Virus record (IMG/VR): IMGVR_UViG_3300033553_000140
Span: 1 to 39,616 of that record
Length of the DNA stretch: 39,616 bases
DNA from: a virus
Strand: one strand, 5' to 3'
Positions 1-8,076 of the stretch are shown here, in pieces. Numbering within the stretch: position 1 is the stretch's first letter; each line of letters opens with the position of its first letter. The notes below the pieces were generated by a model. That model saw only the letters and a program-made list of their open reading frames with translations, made no database searches and was not told where the DNA came from. The translations under genes were made by a program, and so were the position numbers.

Positions 1-141
1 AGATTGTTTAGACGAAATCACTCATTGAAGTGTCTGACTTATTTTCATATCCTTTAACTTCTTTAAATCCTCTTAAGTAATTATCTACTAAATAAATAGG
101 CACAATTCTATCCTCTCTACCCACTCTATAAACCTCTACTA
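1..141. repeat. Terminal direct repeat, left copy (assembly overlap)
   Basis: Bases 1-141 are identical to 39476-39616. The exact length of 141 equals the largest default k-mer of the MEGAHIT assembler, so this is best read as the overlap of a circular contig and not a biological terminal repeat. It holds the 3' ends of two tail-to-tail genes: the helicase on the minus strand and a small zinc-finger gene on the plus strand. Confidence 0.95.
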
Positions 142-1537
142 ACTTCTCTCCAGAGTCAGGGTCAACATAGGTCCTAAGGAAATCTATTACTTTATTCTTC
201 TTGGGGTAGACTCCCGAGTCCTTATGTTTTATTTCATTGTAACTTCTTAAGTCAGCATAGGTTAAAAAGTTATTTCCTTTAAGTCGAGAATCTACAGACT
301 TCTCATCTAAGATGAAATTAACCGTGTTATCTTGCCACATCCTCAGTGAACTCAGAACTATTTGATTAAATTTCTCACCTTTGTAAGGCTCTTGTTTACC
401 TATCTTGTCACTCTTACCATATTCTAAAATCCACTTACCAAACTCGGCTACTAAAGGAGACTCATCGGCTAAGTCGTCCGTGTGTTGATTGAACTCATCA
501 AACCAGTTAGCATCGAATACTTTAGTTAAGTTAATATCTGTAAGTTCTAAAGGTGAGAAACGTCTATCATCTAGTTCAATGTAATTGTCAGCTAATTCAT
601 TATTTGAAAGGACTATAGAGCAATGGATATGAGTACTCTTAGTAGCGTCTATTCCCTTTTTCTCTATCGAGACAATGTCGTTTAACATCCTCTTCATATT
701 GTTTACGTCGGGTTTATCGTAATGGATTTCGTCAAACCAAACTACTCTGGAGTCTTGTAACTGAGAGTTAAATTGACCTCCAATGGTCCCACGCTTACCC
801 TCTACGAAGTTATTAGCTCCGTGTAATGCCCTAATTAACTTCTGTAATTGACCTTTACCAATACCTTTTTGTCCGCATAGCACCAGAAAGGTGTAAGCCC
901 TGTCTGTAAGGCTTTTATAAAGCCAGTCATAGAAATAGACCTTAGCCTCCTCAGTGACTATCAAATGGTCTATTAGACCCTTAAAAAGGGTAGGTATTTG
1001 GGGTTTAGCCTCAGTATTAAACCAATAAGGCGTTAAATATGAGTTTATAGCCATACAGGCTCTACCGTCTACTTCGGTAGGGTAGTGAGAGTCTGCCATT
1101 CTAGGGTTATAAACTGGGTCAATGTAAATAGCCTCATCGAATATATCTTTAGACTTCTTTCCTGTAGCAATGGCATAAAACTCTATATCAATCCTAGACC
1201 GCTCATAGGTTTCCGCGTTAACTAGAAATCTATGGTTTACATCTGTTACAGATATGGCGGGTCTTAACCCAGCTACTAGGTCGGATACTGGGTTAGATTG
1301 GTCCGAGCTAGTGGTCTCTCTAAACCCACTTTCAAATTTATAGATAACCTCCATACACTCTTCATCTGAATACCTAAACCTAACCTTTAAGAATTTAACT
1401 ATCAACTTCCTAGTTGCAGATATTCTAGGTCTCTCACCAGACTCAAATTTGTACCTATCACTCTGAATGGTTACTAACTTAGAAAAATATGTTTCTTGTA
1501 GATAGGACGAAATCTCTGATACGACTTGGCTAGTCAT
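8..1537 (-). CDS. Superfamily-3 (D5/DUF5906-like) replicative helicase
   Basis: This 509-residue protein probably unwinds DNA during phage replication. Residues about 222-229 are a Walker A loop (GQKGIGKG). Residues about 265-270 are a Walker B (VVWFDE). A polar sensor segment follows (SNNEL, near residue 315), then an arginine pair in DDRRF. This order is that of phage and plasmid SF3 AAA+ helicases of the D5/DUF5906 type. The N-terminal 200 residues show no primase motif that I can recognise. On the minus strand the start is preceded by a strong AAGGGAGTG Shine-Dalgarno. It is the only minus-strand gene left of the terminase operon. In circular coordinates its last bases overlap, tail to tail, the plus-strand zinc-finger gene at 39378-39503. 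The helicase call is firm at family level; helicase versus helicase-primase is open. Confidence 0.85.
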   Translation of the reverse strand: MTSQVVSEISSYLQETYFSKLVTIQSDRYKFESGERPRISATRKLIVKFLKVRFRYSDEECMEVIYKFESGFRETTSSDQSNPVSDLVAGLRPAISVTDVNHRFLVNAETYERSRIDIEFYAIATGKKSKDIFDEAIYIDPVYNPRMADSHYPTEVDGRACMAINSYLTPYWFNTEAKPQIPTLFKGLIDHLIVTEEAKVYFYDWLYKSLTDRAYTFLVLCGQKGIGKGQLQKLIRALHGANNFVEGKRGTIGGQFNSQLQDSRVVWFDEIHYDKPDVNNMKRMLNDIVSIEKKGIDATKSTHIHCSIVLSNNELADNYIELDDRRFSPLELTDINLTKVFDANWFDEFNQHTDDLADESPLVAEFGKWILEYGKSDKIGKQEPYKGEKFNQIVLSSLRMWQDNTVNFILDEKSVDSRLKGNNFLTYADLRSYNEIKHKDSGVYPKKNKVIDFLRTYVDPDSGEKLVEVYRVGREDRIVPIYLVDNYLRGFKEVKGYENKSDTSMSDFV

Positions 1538-1700
1538 TTTTACTCACTCCCTTAATATGTAAACTTCCCTTCAGGGACAGTAAAAAAAATGGAGTGAATT
1601 GTAAACGTATTTTGAGATATTTTTGTCGGGGATTTTAGTGGGAATTTATTAAACTTCGTAGATTATTACTATGTAACACTTTTTCAAAGTAGTAATTCTT

Positions 1701-1728
1701 ACCTCCCCACTCTTGGGTTTGGGGAGGT
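1701..1728. other. Hairpin with 9-bp stem, 10-base loop
   Basis: ACCTCCCCA (1701-1709) pairs perfectly with TGGGGAGGT (1720-1728). No T-run follows on either strand, so it does not look like an intrinsic terminator. It lies just before the GGGTACGAA repeats, so it could be part of an origin or a protein-binding site. Confidence 0.6.
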
Positions 1729-1730
1729 GT

Positions 1731-1793
1731 GGGTACGAAACTGAAATTGAAGTTGTTGATTTTATAGTAATTGGGTACGAACTTTTTGGGTAC
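1731..1793. repeat. Short direct repeats GGGTACGAA (iteron-like)
   Basis: GGGTACGAA occurs at 1731-1739 and 1773-1781, and GGGTAC again at 1788-1793. Three copies within about 60 bases of non-coding DNA beside the helicase gene suggest iteron-like protein sites. The copies are too few and too short to be sure. Confidence 0.35.
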
Positions 1794-1815
1794 ATGATAA
1801 TTTTGTCTCACAAGT

Positions 1816-1909
1816 TTAAAAAGACTCAGTGGGTAAACTGGGAAGTTTAAACATTTTGGAATAAGTCTTTTTAAGGATTAAATTCTTTAATGTTCTCCCA
1901 CTTGAGTCT
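1816..1909 (+). promoter_or_regulatory. Two mutually exclusive inverted repeats sharing one arm
   Basis: TTAAAAAGACT (1816-1826) is perfectly complementary to AGTCTTTTTAA (1864-1874). The overlapping AGACTCAGTGGG (1822-1833) can instead pair with CCCACTTGAGTCT (1897-1909) with one bulged T. Both pairings use 1822-1826, so only one can form at a time. This is the geometry of an attenuator or switch, but no ligand domain or T-run is recognised, and the likely promoter at 1931 lies downstream. Confidence 0.4.
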
Positions 1910-1930
1910 ATAAAATTTAATTCATTGCCA

Positions 1931-1960
1931 TTGGTTAGTCAATATTTTACTCTTTATATA
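1931..1960 (+). promoter_or_regulatory. Candidate sigma70-like promoter for the late operon
   Basis: TTGGTT (1931-1936) and TATATA (1955-1960) are separated by 18 bases. An alternative -10, TTTATA, lies at 1953. It sits 55-60 bases before the first terminase gene and is the best-placed promoter for the long plus-strand operon. The match to consensus is only moderate. Confidence 0.35.
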
Positions 1961-2020
1961 GTAAGTGAATACTACAAAACTCTTAGTTGAATAACTGAGT
2001 GTTAAAATCAAGGAATGAAT

Positions 2021-2473
2021 ATGTCTAAAGGTGTTAAGTCTAATGCTAAACCTATCCACTATATTAAAGAAGAAATGATTGTGTCCGAGCAAATCGGTAC
2101 CGTAGTACTTATGGGTCGTCCCACTAAATACAAACTAGAATACTGCCAGATGTTAATTGACCACATGACTAGCGGTTATTCCTTTGAGTCATTTGCTGGT
2201 GTTATAAGTGTTAATCGTGATACATTGTATCATTGGGAAAAACTATTCAAAGATTTTTCCGATAGTAAAGGTATTGCTAGACAAAAACAATTACTTCATG
2301 ATGAGAAATTACTTAAAGAATTAACTCTCGGAGTACACGGTAGATCGGCTAACGCTATCTCTCATATCTACAAAATGAAATGCTCACATCAAGGCTGGAT
2401 TGAAAAACAGGTAGTCGAACAAACTAATAAAAATATTCAAATTAACATTGATAGCGACGACTCTAAACTGTGA
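2021..2473 (+). CDS. terS: Terminase small subunit (putative)
   Basis: This protein of about 150 residues is the likely DNA-recognition subunit of the packaging terminase. A helix-turn-helix-like segment lies around 'SFAG...SVNRDTLYHWEK', followed by a helical region rich in Lys and Leu. This matches the size and plan of phage small terminases. It lies two genes upstream of the large subunit. The start is set by AAGGA at 2010-2014: it is adjacent to the ATG at 2015 but correctly spaced (6 bases) from the ATG at 2021, so 2021 is preferred. Its stop overlaps the next start (GTGA). The family call rests on context plus the HTH pattern. Confidence 0.7.
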   Translation: MSKGVKSNAKPIHYIKEEMIVSEQIGTVVLMGRPTKYKLEYCQMLIDHMTSGYSFESFAGVISVNRDTLYHWEKLFKDFSDSKGIARQKQLLHDEKLLKELTLGVHGRSANAISHIYKMKCSHQGWIEKQVVEQTNKNIQINIDSDDSKL

Positions 2474-2682
2474 TTAAAATATCGGTCGATATGTTAACGC
2501 TAAAACGTAACCAATTATCTGGAGACGTATTGTTACATGAGCCTCCGATAGTTATCTGGGACAATGATAAAGAAATTAAAAGATTATTCAGGTACGACAT
2601 TAGTGAAGAGTCTGAGATTGTTTACCGTCCAGAGAGCCCATTACCAAGTGGGTCTACTACTTACATTGTGATTTATGAATGA
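2470..2682 (+). CDS. Hypothetical protein between terminase subunits
   Basis: This 70-residue acidic protein is not recognised. It begins with GTG overlapping the terS stop (GTGA) and ends overlapping the large-terminase start (ATGA), so it is translationally coupled on both sides. The sequence is mixed beta-like with a Pro-rich turn (EPPIVIW) and ends in a beta-like YIVIYE. It has no membrane segment and no Cys cluster. Its place inside the terminase pair suggests a packaging accessory, but this is inference from position only. Confidence 0.7.
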   Translation: MIKISVDMLTLKRNQLSGDVLLHEPPIVIWDNDKEIKRLFRYDISEESEIVYRPESPLPSGSTTYIVIYE

Positions 2683-3944
2683 GTGTCGACGTATTTAAAA
2701 AGACACCTATTCAATGTAGAGCTATTAAAGACGTACTCTCCTCTAAATCTACTCACTGTATGCTTTACGGGGGTAGTCGAAGTGGAAAAACTTTTATCGC
2801 TATTTACTCTCTTATTGTTAGAGCCTGTAAATTTAAGTCGAGGCACGTTGTACTCAGGTTAAACTTTAACCATTGTAAAACATCTATCTGGCTTGACACT
2901 CTCCCCAAAGTTTTAAAGATTGCCTTTCCTGATTTAGAAGTTAAGTGGAATAAGACTGACTATTATGTTGAGTTTCCCAATGGCTCAGAGATATGGATAG
3001 GCGGTCTTGATGATGAGGCACGAGTAGAAAAGATTCTGGGTAAAGAATATTCTACTATGTACTTTAACGAGTGTTCACAGATACCCTATACTTCAATTCA
3101 AATAGCTCTTACCCGTTTAGCTGAGAAGTCTGGACTAAAGAATAAAGCCTATTACGATGAAAACCCCCCGACTAAAAGACATTGGTCCTATTGGATATTT
3201 ATTAAAAAGGTAGAGCCGTTAGAGTCTAAAGCTATTAAAGCTGAAAACTATAGCTCCCTGTTAATGAATCCTAAAGATAATATGGAGAATATTAATGATG
3301 AGTACCTTGAGCTACTGGACTCATTAGACGATAGACAAAAAGCTAGATTTCTACTCGGAGAGTTCATAGATGGTGACGAGGGTAATGTTTACTACGCATT
3401 TGATAGGGATAAAAACGTAAAAGAAATCGATAAGGGTTATCACATAGGTCAAATAAGAATCGGAATGGACTTTAACGTTAACCCAATGACTTCTATTGTA
3501 GGTTATTTCGTTAACGGAGTGTTCTATGTTACCGATGAGGTTTACTTGAATAACTCCGACACCTACAAGATGAGTCACGAATTAATTAAACGCGGGTATA
3601 AAGGGACAATTTACCCTGATAGTACTGGCGCTAATCGTAAAACATCTGGACGCTCGGACCATGAAATACTAAGAGAGGACGGATTTTATATCGAGTCCAC
3701 TCGTAACCCATTTGTTACCGACCGAGTGAATAACATTAATCGTCTGCTAAAAGACGGTAAAATAGTTATATCTCCCAAGTGTAAAATGCTCATTAACGAT
3801 TTAGAGAAAGTAGTCTGGAAAGGTAAAGACCTTGACGAGGGGAAAGATAAGTCTTTAACCCATATATCAGACGCTTTAGGTTATGTACTATGGGGTCTAA
3901 ATCCTATTGGGTTAAAATCTCCTAGTAAAATGCAAATGTTTTAA
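2679..3944 (+). CDS. terL: Terminase large subunit
   Basis: This 421-residue motor and nuclease cuts concatemeric DNA and pumps it into the prohead. Walker A is at residues 31-38 (GGSRSGKT). Walker B is near residues 125-132 (MYFNE, with the catalytic Glu). The C-terminal RNase H-like nuclease begins around IGMDFNVNP, with further acidic residues in YPDSTG and HISDALG, giving the three-metal-ligand pattern. The length is normal for the family. The start overlaps the preceding stop (ATGA). It is followed 30 bases later by the portal gene, which is the usual head-module order. Confidence 0.95.
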   Translation: MSVDVFKKTPIQCRAIKDVLSSKSTHCMLYGGSRSGKTFIAIYSLIVRACKFKSRHVVLRLNFNHCKTSIWLDTLPKVLKIAFPDLEVKWNKTDYYVEFPNGSEIWIGGLDDEARVEKILGKEYSTMYFNECSQIPYTSIQIALTRLAEKSGLKNKAYYDENPPTKRHWSYWIFIKKVEPLESKAIKAENYSSLLMNPKDNMENINDEYLELLDSLDDRQKARFLLGEFIDGDEGNVYYAFDRDKNVKEIDKGYHIGQIRIGMDFNVNPMTSIVGYFVNGVFYVTDEVYLNNSDTYKMSHELIKRGYKGTIYPDSTGANRKTSGRSDHEILREDGFYIESTRNPFVTDRVNNINRLLKDGKIVISPKCKMLINDLEKVVWKGKDLDEGKDKSLTHISDALGYVLWGLNPIGLKSPSKMQMF

Positions 3945-3974
3945 TTACTATTTTATATAAACGGAGAATTAAAT

Positions 3975-5459
3975 ATGGATATGAATACTCAACTAACTGT
4001 GGACTACGTTAAAGGTATTGTACTAGAGATTGAAGGGGTACAGAATCAGACTAGAAAAAGAGACTGCTATAAATCTTACGAGATTAGTGGTGGGCTATTA
4101 AGTAAATATGTTAAAGAAAGAATTATGGAAATGTTTCCCCTTACAGGGAGTTTCTACTCTATAGCCGACTATTCCCTTACTAAAAAGATCACTGAGAAAA
4201 AAGCTAAATCTTATAAAGACTCTCCAATCAGAAAGTTAAGCGGACCCGATGCTGATACTACTGAATATCAAGCTATGGTTAAAGATAGTGGACTCAATAC
4301 TCAATTAAAAGAAATTGATAAACTATTTAACGAGCATAAATACTGTGCATTGGCAGTATTCCCATACCTAGAGATGAGTGAAGTAAGAGCTAAACGTAAA
4401 GTATCTTACCGATTTATTCCATTGGCACCTTACGAATATGATTTAGTAAAAAATCAACATGGTGACACTGAGGTGGTAGTACTGTCTTATCCTTCACTCA
4501 ATATCACTAAAGGTATTGGAGAGAATGAACAAATAGCCGAGTCAGGCAGTGCAGACGAGGGAGAAATTAGGGCTTATGTATTCTGGACAAACTCAGAACA
4601 CAGGCTTTTTAAAGTTAGAGGTAGTGGTGAGAAGTTAACAGTCTGGGAGGAAATCATCGAAGGAAATCCAAACGGTGTAAACCCCTACGGTGTTATTCCT
4701 GTTATTGATATGCCTTGGTCTTACGACCCTAATTATCCACTACCAAGTCCGCTACCGAGACAGACCGTAGAGATTAACGCTCTATTATCTATTTACCTTC
4801 AATCTGCATCAATGCAGGTAGGTCAATTAGTTTTAAAATATCCACAGGGTCAAGAATTAGAGACTGTCACTCAGGGAGTTTTCACGGGGATTAAATTGCC
4901 TCAGAGTAAAAACCCAGATGATAGCGAAACAAGTGCAGACTACATTAACCCCAGTCCAGATTTAGCAGGGCATAAAGAGTCTATCCTTACTTATATGAGT
5001 ATGGTTTTAGATGAGCAGGGGATTAACTCTAATCAGGTAGTCAACCCAAGCGAGAAGTTCACATCTGGATTAGACAGACTTCTTTCAAGTGCAGACGTAC
5101 AAAATATTATTGAGGACAATCAAGAAAAATTCTTAGTCTTAGAGGACGAGATATTTAAGATTGTAAAACAATGTAACGATGTACTTGGTGGGCACAAATA
5201 TAACTCCGAGGAAATGTCGGTTATATACCTAAAACCAAAAATGATGATTTCGGACAGTGAAGAATTAGACAATCTTAAAAAGAAAAAAGACTTAGGTATA
5301 TTCGAGGACTGGGAGTTACTACAAGACTATAACCCCAACTTGTCAGAAGAGGACGCTAAGAAAAAGATTAAAGATTTAAAAGCTACAAGAATGGATACAA
5401 TGGTAACTAATGTTACTCCTAAAGTACCAGTACAAGGCGCTCCTATTGGCAATAAATAA
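3975..5459 (+). CDS. Portal protein
   Basis: This 494-residue protein is the probable dodecameric portal through which DNA enters the head and to which the tail attaches. Size, position directly after the large terminase, and the helical C-terminal part with a Pro-rich loop (YPLPSPLPRQTVEINALL) fit SPP1/HK97-type portals. The tail of the protein is highly charged (Lys/Glu/Asp), as in many portals. GGAGAA at 3963-3968 is well spaced from the ATG. The end overlaps the next gene. Confidence 0.8.
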   Translation: MDMNTQLTVDYVKGIVLEIEGVQNQTRKRDCYKSYEISGGLLSKYVKERIMEMFPLTGSFYSIADYSLTKKITEKKAKSYKDSPIRKLSGPDADTTEYQAMVKDSGLNTQLKEIDKLFNEHKYCALAVFPYLEMSEVRAKRKVSYRFIPLAPYEYDLVKNQHGDTEVVVLSYPSLNITKGIGENEQIAESGSADEGEIRAYVFWTNSEHRLFKVRGSGEKLTVWEEIIEGNPNGVNPYGVIPVIDMPWSYDPNYPLPSPLPRQTVEINALLSIYLQSASMQVGQLVLKYPQGQELETVTQGVFTGIKLPQSKNPDDSETSADYINPSPDLAGHKESILTYMSMVLDEQGINSNQVVNPSEKFTSGLDRLLSSADVQNIIEDNQEKFLVLEDEIFKIVKQCNDVLGGHKYNSEEMSVIYLKPKMMISDSEELDNLKKKKDLGIFEDWELLQDYNPNLSEEDAKKKIKDLKATRMDTMVTNVTPKVPVQGAPIGNK

Positions 5460-5937
5460 AAAAGAAACCAGCTTTACACTCTCTTTAGATATACCTAAAG
5501 AGATTAAAGGTGAGTCCAGGACTGAATTATTAGACAACATAAGTGAGTTTTTACTTACCGAGGTACTGTCTGAGGTTTCAGTGGGTAAATCCCCAGTCTC
5601 AGGACAAAAAAACTTTAAGCCATTGAGTAAAGCCTACGCTAATTCTAAGAAAAATGGTGACAAGATTTCTAATCTTGAATTGCACGGGGATATGTTAAAC
5701 GATTTAACTGCGGACGCAGTTAGTAGAAATAAAATAAAGCTAAGTATTAAAGGCGCACAGGCTGTAAAGAGTTATGCTCATAATACTGGTTACAAAGGAC
5801 ACCCCAAACTAGCCAATAAAAACCTAAGACGACCTTTTATTCCAGATATGTCGAAAGACGAAGTTTTTAATAAGACAATTACTAAAGGTATTGACGAATT
5901 AATAGCGGAGAAACTATCGGAGGTTAAAGATGGCTAA
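5446..5937 (+). CDS. Virion morphogenesis / neck-type protein (Mu gpG-like, putative)
   Basis: This protein of about 163 residues has a conserved-looking core: LHGDMLNDL, then an Ala/His segment YAHNTGYKG, then RRPFIPDMS. It resembles the 'TGxLxxSL ... YAxxHxxG ... RPFL' pattern of phage virion-morphogenesis (gpG/HK97 gp10-like) proteins that help join head and tail. The reading frame is open from an ATG at 5410, but only the TTG at 5446 has a spaced Shine-Dalgarno (AAGG at 5434-5437), so TTG is preferred. It overlaps the portal stop and is followed by a gene of similar plan. Confidence 0.6.
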   Translation: MAINKKETSFTLSLDIPKEIKGESRTELLDNISEFLLTEVLSEVSVGKSPVSGQKNFKPLSKAYANSKKNGDKISNLELHGDMLNDLTADAVSRNKIKLSIKGAQAVKSYAHNTGYKGHPKLANKNLRRPFIPDMSKDEVFNKTITKGIDELIAEKLSEVKDG

Positions 5938-6544
5938 GAAACTTAGGTATTTCGACGGCAACGTAGTAGCAAAAATAGAAAAAGAATCATTCTTAGAGTT
6001 TTACTCCGTACTAGCTGGAGGCGACTACCTCATTTTAGCAGTTAAAGCGCTAATCCTAGCTGGGATTTCTCCAGTAGCTAAAGTAGGTCGTAGGTTTCAG
6101 AAATATAGTGCGTCTTATCTAGCTTTTTTAAAGGGAGAAGTTAGGTTTTATACCTCTAGAGGTAGAGTCCGAGCCTATTCAATAACCAGTAAAAATAAAA
6201 GCGGTAAAAGTAAAAAGGGTAAATTCCCTAAACCTTTCCCCAATAAAAAATTAACCCCAGTAAATCTCTATGCTACCGGTGAAATGATGGATTCATTACA
6301 AATGAGAGCCGTTAGAAACACCGCATATATTGGGTTTACAGATGAAAAAGCAAAGTATCACGATAAATTAGGGGCGGGTAAATCTAGGGTTATTCGTAGG
6401 CTATTACCAACTAGACAAGGTGAGAAGTTTGTCTCTAACATAGACAGAGATGTTAAAGCCCTAGCTAAAGCGTCCATTACTAAAGTCCTACAGAATAATA
6501 GATTAGGACTAAAAATAAATTTTGTACTTAGTACTAAGCGATAA
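5930..6544 (+). CDS. Second morphogenesis-like head-tail protein (putative)
   Basis: This 204-residue, very basic protein shows a pattern like its upstream neighbour: YATGEMMDSLQ, then IGFTDEKAKYHDKLGAGKS, then RRLLPTRQGE. This is again reminiscent of gp10/gpG-type head-tail joining proteins ('TGEMxDSL ... YHxxG ... R.LP'). A Lys-rich loop (KNKSGKSKKGKFPKPFPNKK) precedes the motif. GGAGG at about 5920 lies inside the preceding gene, and the two genes overlap by 8 bases. The function is inferred from motif spacing and location in the head module. Confidence 0.55.
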   Translation: MAKKLRYFDGNVVAKIEKESFLEFYSVLAGGDYLILAVKALILAGISPVAKVGRRFQKYSASYLAFLKGEVRFYTSRGRVRAYSITSKNKSGKSKKGKFPKPFPNKKLTPVNLYATGEMMDSLQMRAVRNTAYIGFTDEKAKYHDKLGAGKSRVIRRLLPTRQGEKFVSNIDRDVKALAKASITKVLQNNRLGLKINFVLSTKR

Positions 6545-6548
6545 ATAC

Positions 6549-6579
6549 CTTGACACTATGTCAAGTGTAAAAATAAAAT
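6549..6579 (+). promoter_or_regulatory. Promoter with overlapping dyad before scaffold and capsid genes
   Basis: A perfect -35 (TTGACA, 6550-6555) is followed after 18 bases by TAAAAT (6574-6579). The -35 is one arm of the 7-bp inverted repeat CTTGACA-CTA-TGTCAAG (6549-6565), which could be an operator or a coincidental dyad. AGGAG (6580-6584) then serves the scaffold start at 6592. Together with the terminator after the capsid gene this defines a separate capsid transcription unit. Confidence 0.55.
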
Positions 6580-6591
6580 AGGAGTAGCAGA

Positions 6592-7209
6592 ATGTCTGAG
6601 AAATCTACCGTGAGTGAACACTCACAATCTGAGAGTGAACACTCTACAGAGTCTAATCAAGTAAATGTCAATGAAGTACTAGAGCGTCTTAAAGCATTAG
6701 AGTCTACTAATGCCAGATTGTTAGATGAGTCGAAAAAGACTAAGTCTAAATATCAAGAGGCACTATCTCAGTATGAGTCAGTGGATAAAGAACGATTAGA
6801 AAAAGAAGGTAACTTTCAAGCGTTATTAGAAAAAGAAATGGGTAGATCAAATAATTTAGTTAGTGAAATGAACGAAATGAAAAAGAAAGTGCTCTCGTCT
6901 AATATTAGATCAGTAGTACAGAAGTATGGATCAGACGTTTACGACATTGACGATTTACTTAATCAGCCTAGATTTTCACATATTCTAAAAGACGGGATTG
7001 ACGATACCACACTGTCAATAGATGAAGAGAAGGTTAAGGAATACATTAACGAGGTAATTAAAGCTAAGCCGTATATGAAACGGAATAACTCTATACCTAC
7101 TACTGTCGACACTAAACCCTCTTTCCAAAATATAGACGGTAAAGCTAAGTCACTAGACGAAATGTCTGCACAAGAATTAGAAAAGTTAATCGCATCAAGA
7201 TTTCAATAA
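6592..7209 (+). CDS. Capsid scaffolding protein
   Basis: This 205-residue protein is predicted to be almost wholly helical and highly charged. A coiled coil runs over residues about 25-110 (heptad-like Leu spacing, e.g. NEVLERLKALE), with a Ser/Glu-rich N-terminus. This is the usual composition of siphovirus scaffolds (DUF4355-like) that guide capsid assembly and then leave. It lies immediately before the major capsid gene, behind its own promoter. No protease motif is seen here, and no separate head protease gene is visible in the window. Confidence 0.75.
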   Translation: MSEKSTVSEHSQSESEHSTESNQVNVNEVLERLKALESTNARLLDESKKTKSKYQEALSQYESVDKERLEKEGNFQALLEKEMGRSNNLVSEMNEMKKKVLSSNIRSVVQKYGSDVYDIDDLLNQPRFSHILKDGIDDTTLSIDEEKVKEYINEVIKAKPYMKRNNSIPTTVDTKPSFQNIDGKAKSLDEMSAQELEKLIASRFQ

Positions 7210-7236
7210 TAGAAAATATCCAAGGGAGGATACACA

Positions 7237-8058
7237 ATGGCAGCAATTAATCCAAGTACAGCTACTAAAAACGACATGATTGTCGCTCTAGTACAAAAAG
7301 AACTACTATTCAACGCAATGTTAGCTCCACTAGTAACTAACGTTTCTCAATTTGCTGTAAAGGGGAATAAATCAGTAGAATTCCCTAAGTTAACTTCATT
7401 CACAGCTGGTTTACGTGCATTTGGTACGGCTGGTGTTGAGTCGGTTATTTCAGAAAGTACAGACGTTTTAAATTTAGACCAAAATTTATACATCGCTTAC
7501 ATTATCGATACAAGTTCAGCTATCCAGTCTTCAATTAATTGGGAAATGGAAACGGCTAAACGTGCGTCTAGTGCAATCGCTAGAGCAATCGACACTAAAC
7601 TAGTAGCTACTCTTGAGTCAGTAGGTACACCAGTAGGTGTAGTTGGAGACGTTACCAAAGCTATCGTTATCGAAATGAGACGTAAACTTATGGTAGCTAA
7701 CGCTGATATGAACGCAGTAGTTTTCCTAGCATCTCCAGACCAAGAGGCTAAACTTTTAAACATTGACGAATTTACAAGAAACGATGTTTATGGTCAACCA
7801 GTAAACATGACTGGTATGATCGGTCGTCTTTACGGTGTACCGGTTATCATTTCTAACTCTCTAGCGTCTGGCTCATTCTATATGTTTGATAAAGCCGGTA
7901 TCGCTATGGCTTTCCAACGCTCACCTGCATACGGTGAGGCTCCAGCTATTGAATACGGTGTTTCATCGGTTAAGAGAGCTATCGACACTCTATGGGGTGT
8001 ATGTGGACTTCAATTAACTGCGGGTGTTTCACCTCTAGTAGTTAAGCACGGAGTTTAA
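7237..8058 (+). CDS. Major capsid protein
   Basis: This 273-residue protein is the likely HK97-fold capsid subunit. It has the expected traits: an N-terminal Ala-rich helix, a FPKLTSFTAGLRAFGT beta segment, a long helix (NWEMETAKRASSAIARAID), and the typical GMIGRLYGVPVIISNSLASG strand near residue 190, seen in many P22/HK97-type coat proteins. It is preceded by a very strong Shine-Dalgarno (AGGGAGG) and followed by a strong terminator, consistent with high expression. Codon choice (CGT, GGT, AAC, ATC) is noticeably more polished than in its neighbours. Confidence 0.85.
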   Translation: MAAINPSTATKNDMIVALVQKELLFNAMLAPLVTNVSQFAVKGNKSVEFPKLTSFTAGLRAFGTAGVESVISESTDVLNLDQNLYIAYIIDTSSAIQSSINWEMETAKRASSAIARAIDTKLVATLESVGTPVGVVGDVTKAIVIEMRRKLMVANADMNAVVFLASPDQEAKLLNIDEFTRNDVYGQPVNMTGMIGRLYGVPVIISNSLASGSFYMFDKAGIAMAFQRSPAYGEAPAIEYGVSSVKRAIDTLWGVCGLQLTAGVSPLVVKHGV

Positions 8059-8076
8059 TACTTAATTAGTTTTATC

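Larger units (their letters stand above)
1538..2014. other. Non-coding control region between helicase and terminase
   Basis: This is the only stretch over 300 bases without a gene. It lies between divergent transcription units: helicase leftward, late genes rightward. It holds a 9-bp-stem hairpin (1701-1728), a GGGTACGAA direct repeat (1731 and 1773) with a third GGGTAC (1788), an attacta/tagtaat inverted repeat (about 1665-1695), an 11-bp perfect inverted repeat (1816-1826 with 1864-1874), a competing pairing (1822-1833 with 1897-1909), and a promoter-like pair at 1931-1960. Candidate roles are an origin, a packaging (pac) region, or a regulatory leader. The sequence alone does not decide. 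Confidence 0.6.

Noticed and set aside
1-141. True biological direct terminal repeats
   Set aside because: The length equals a standard assembler k-mer and the repeat lies inside coding sequence; nothing marks it as a packaging end.
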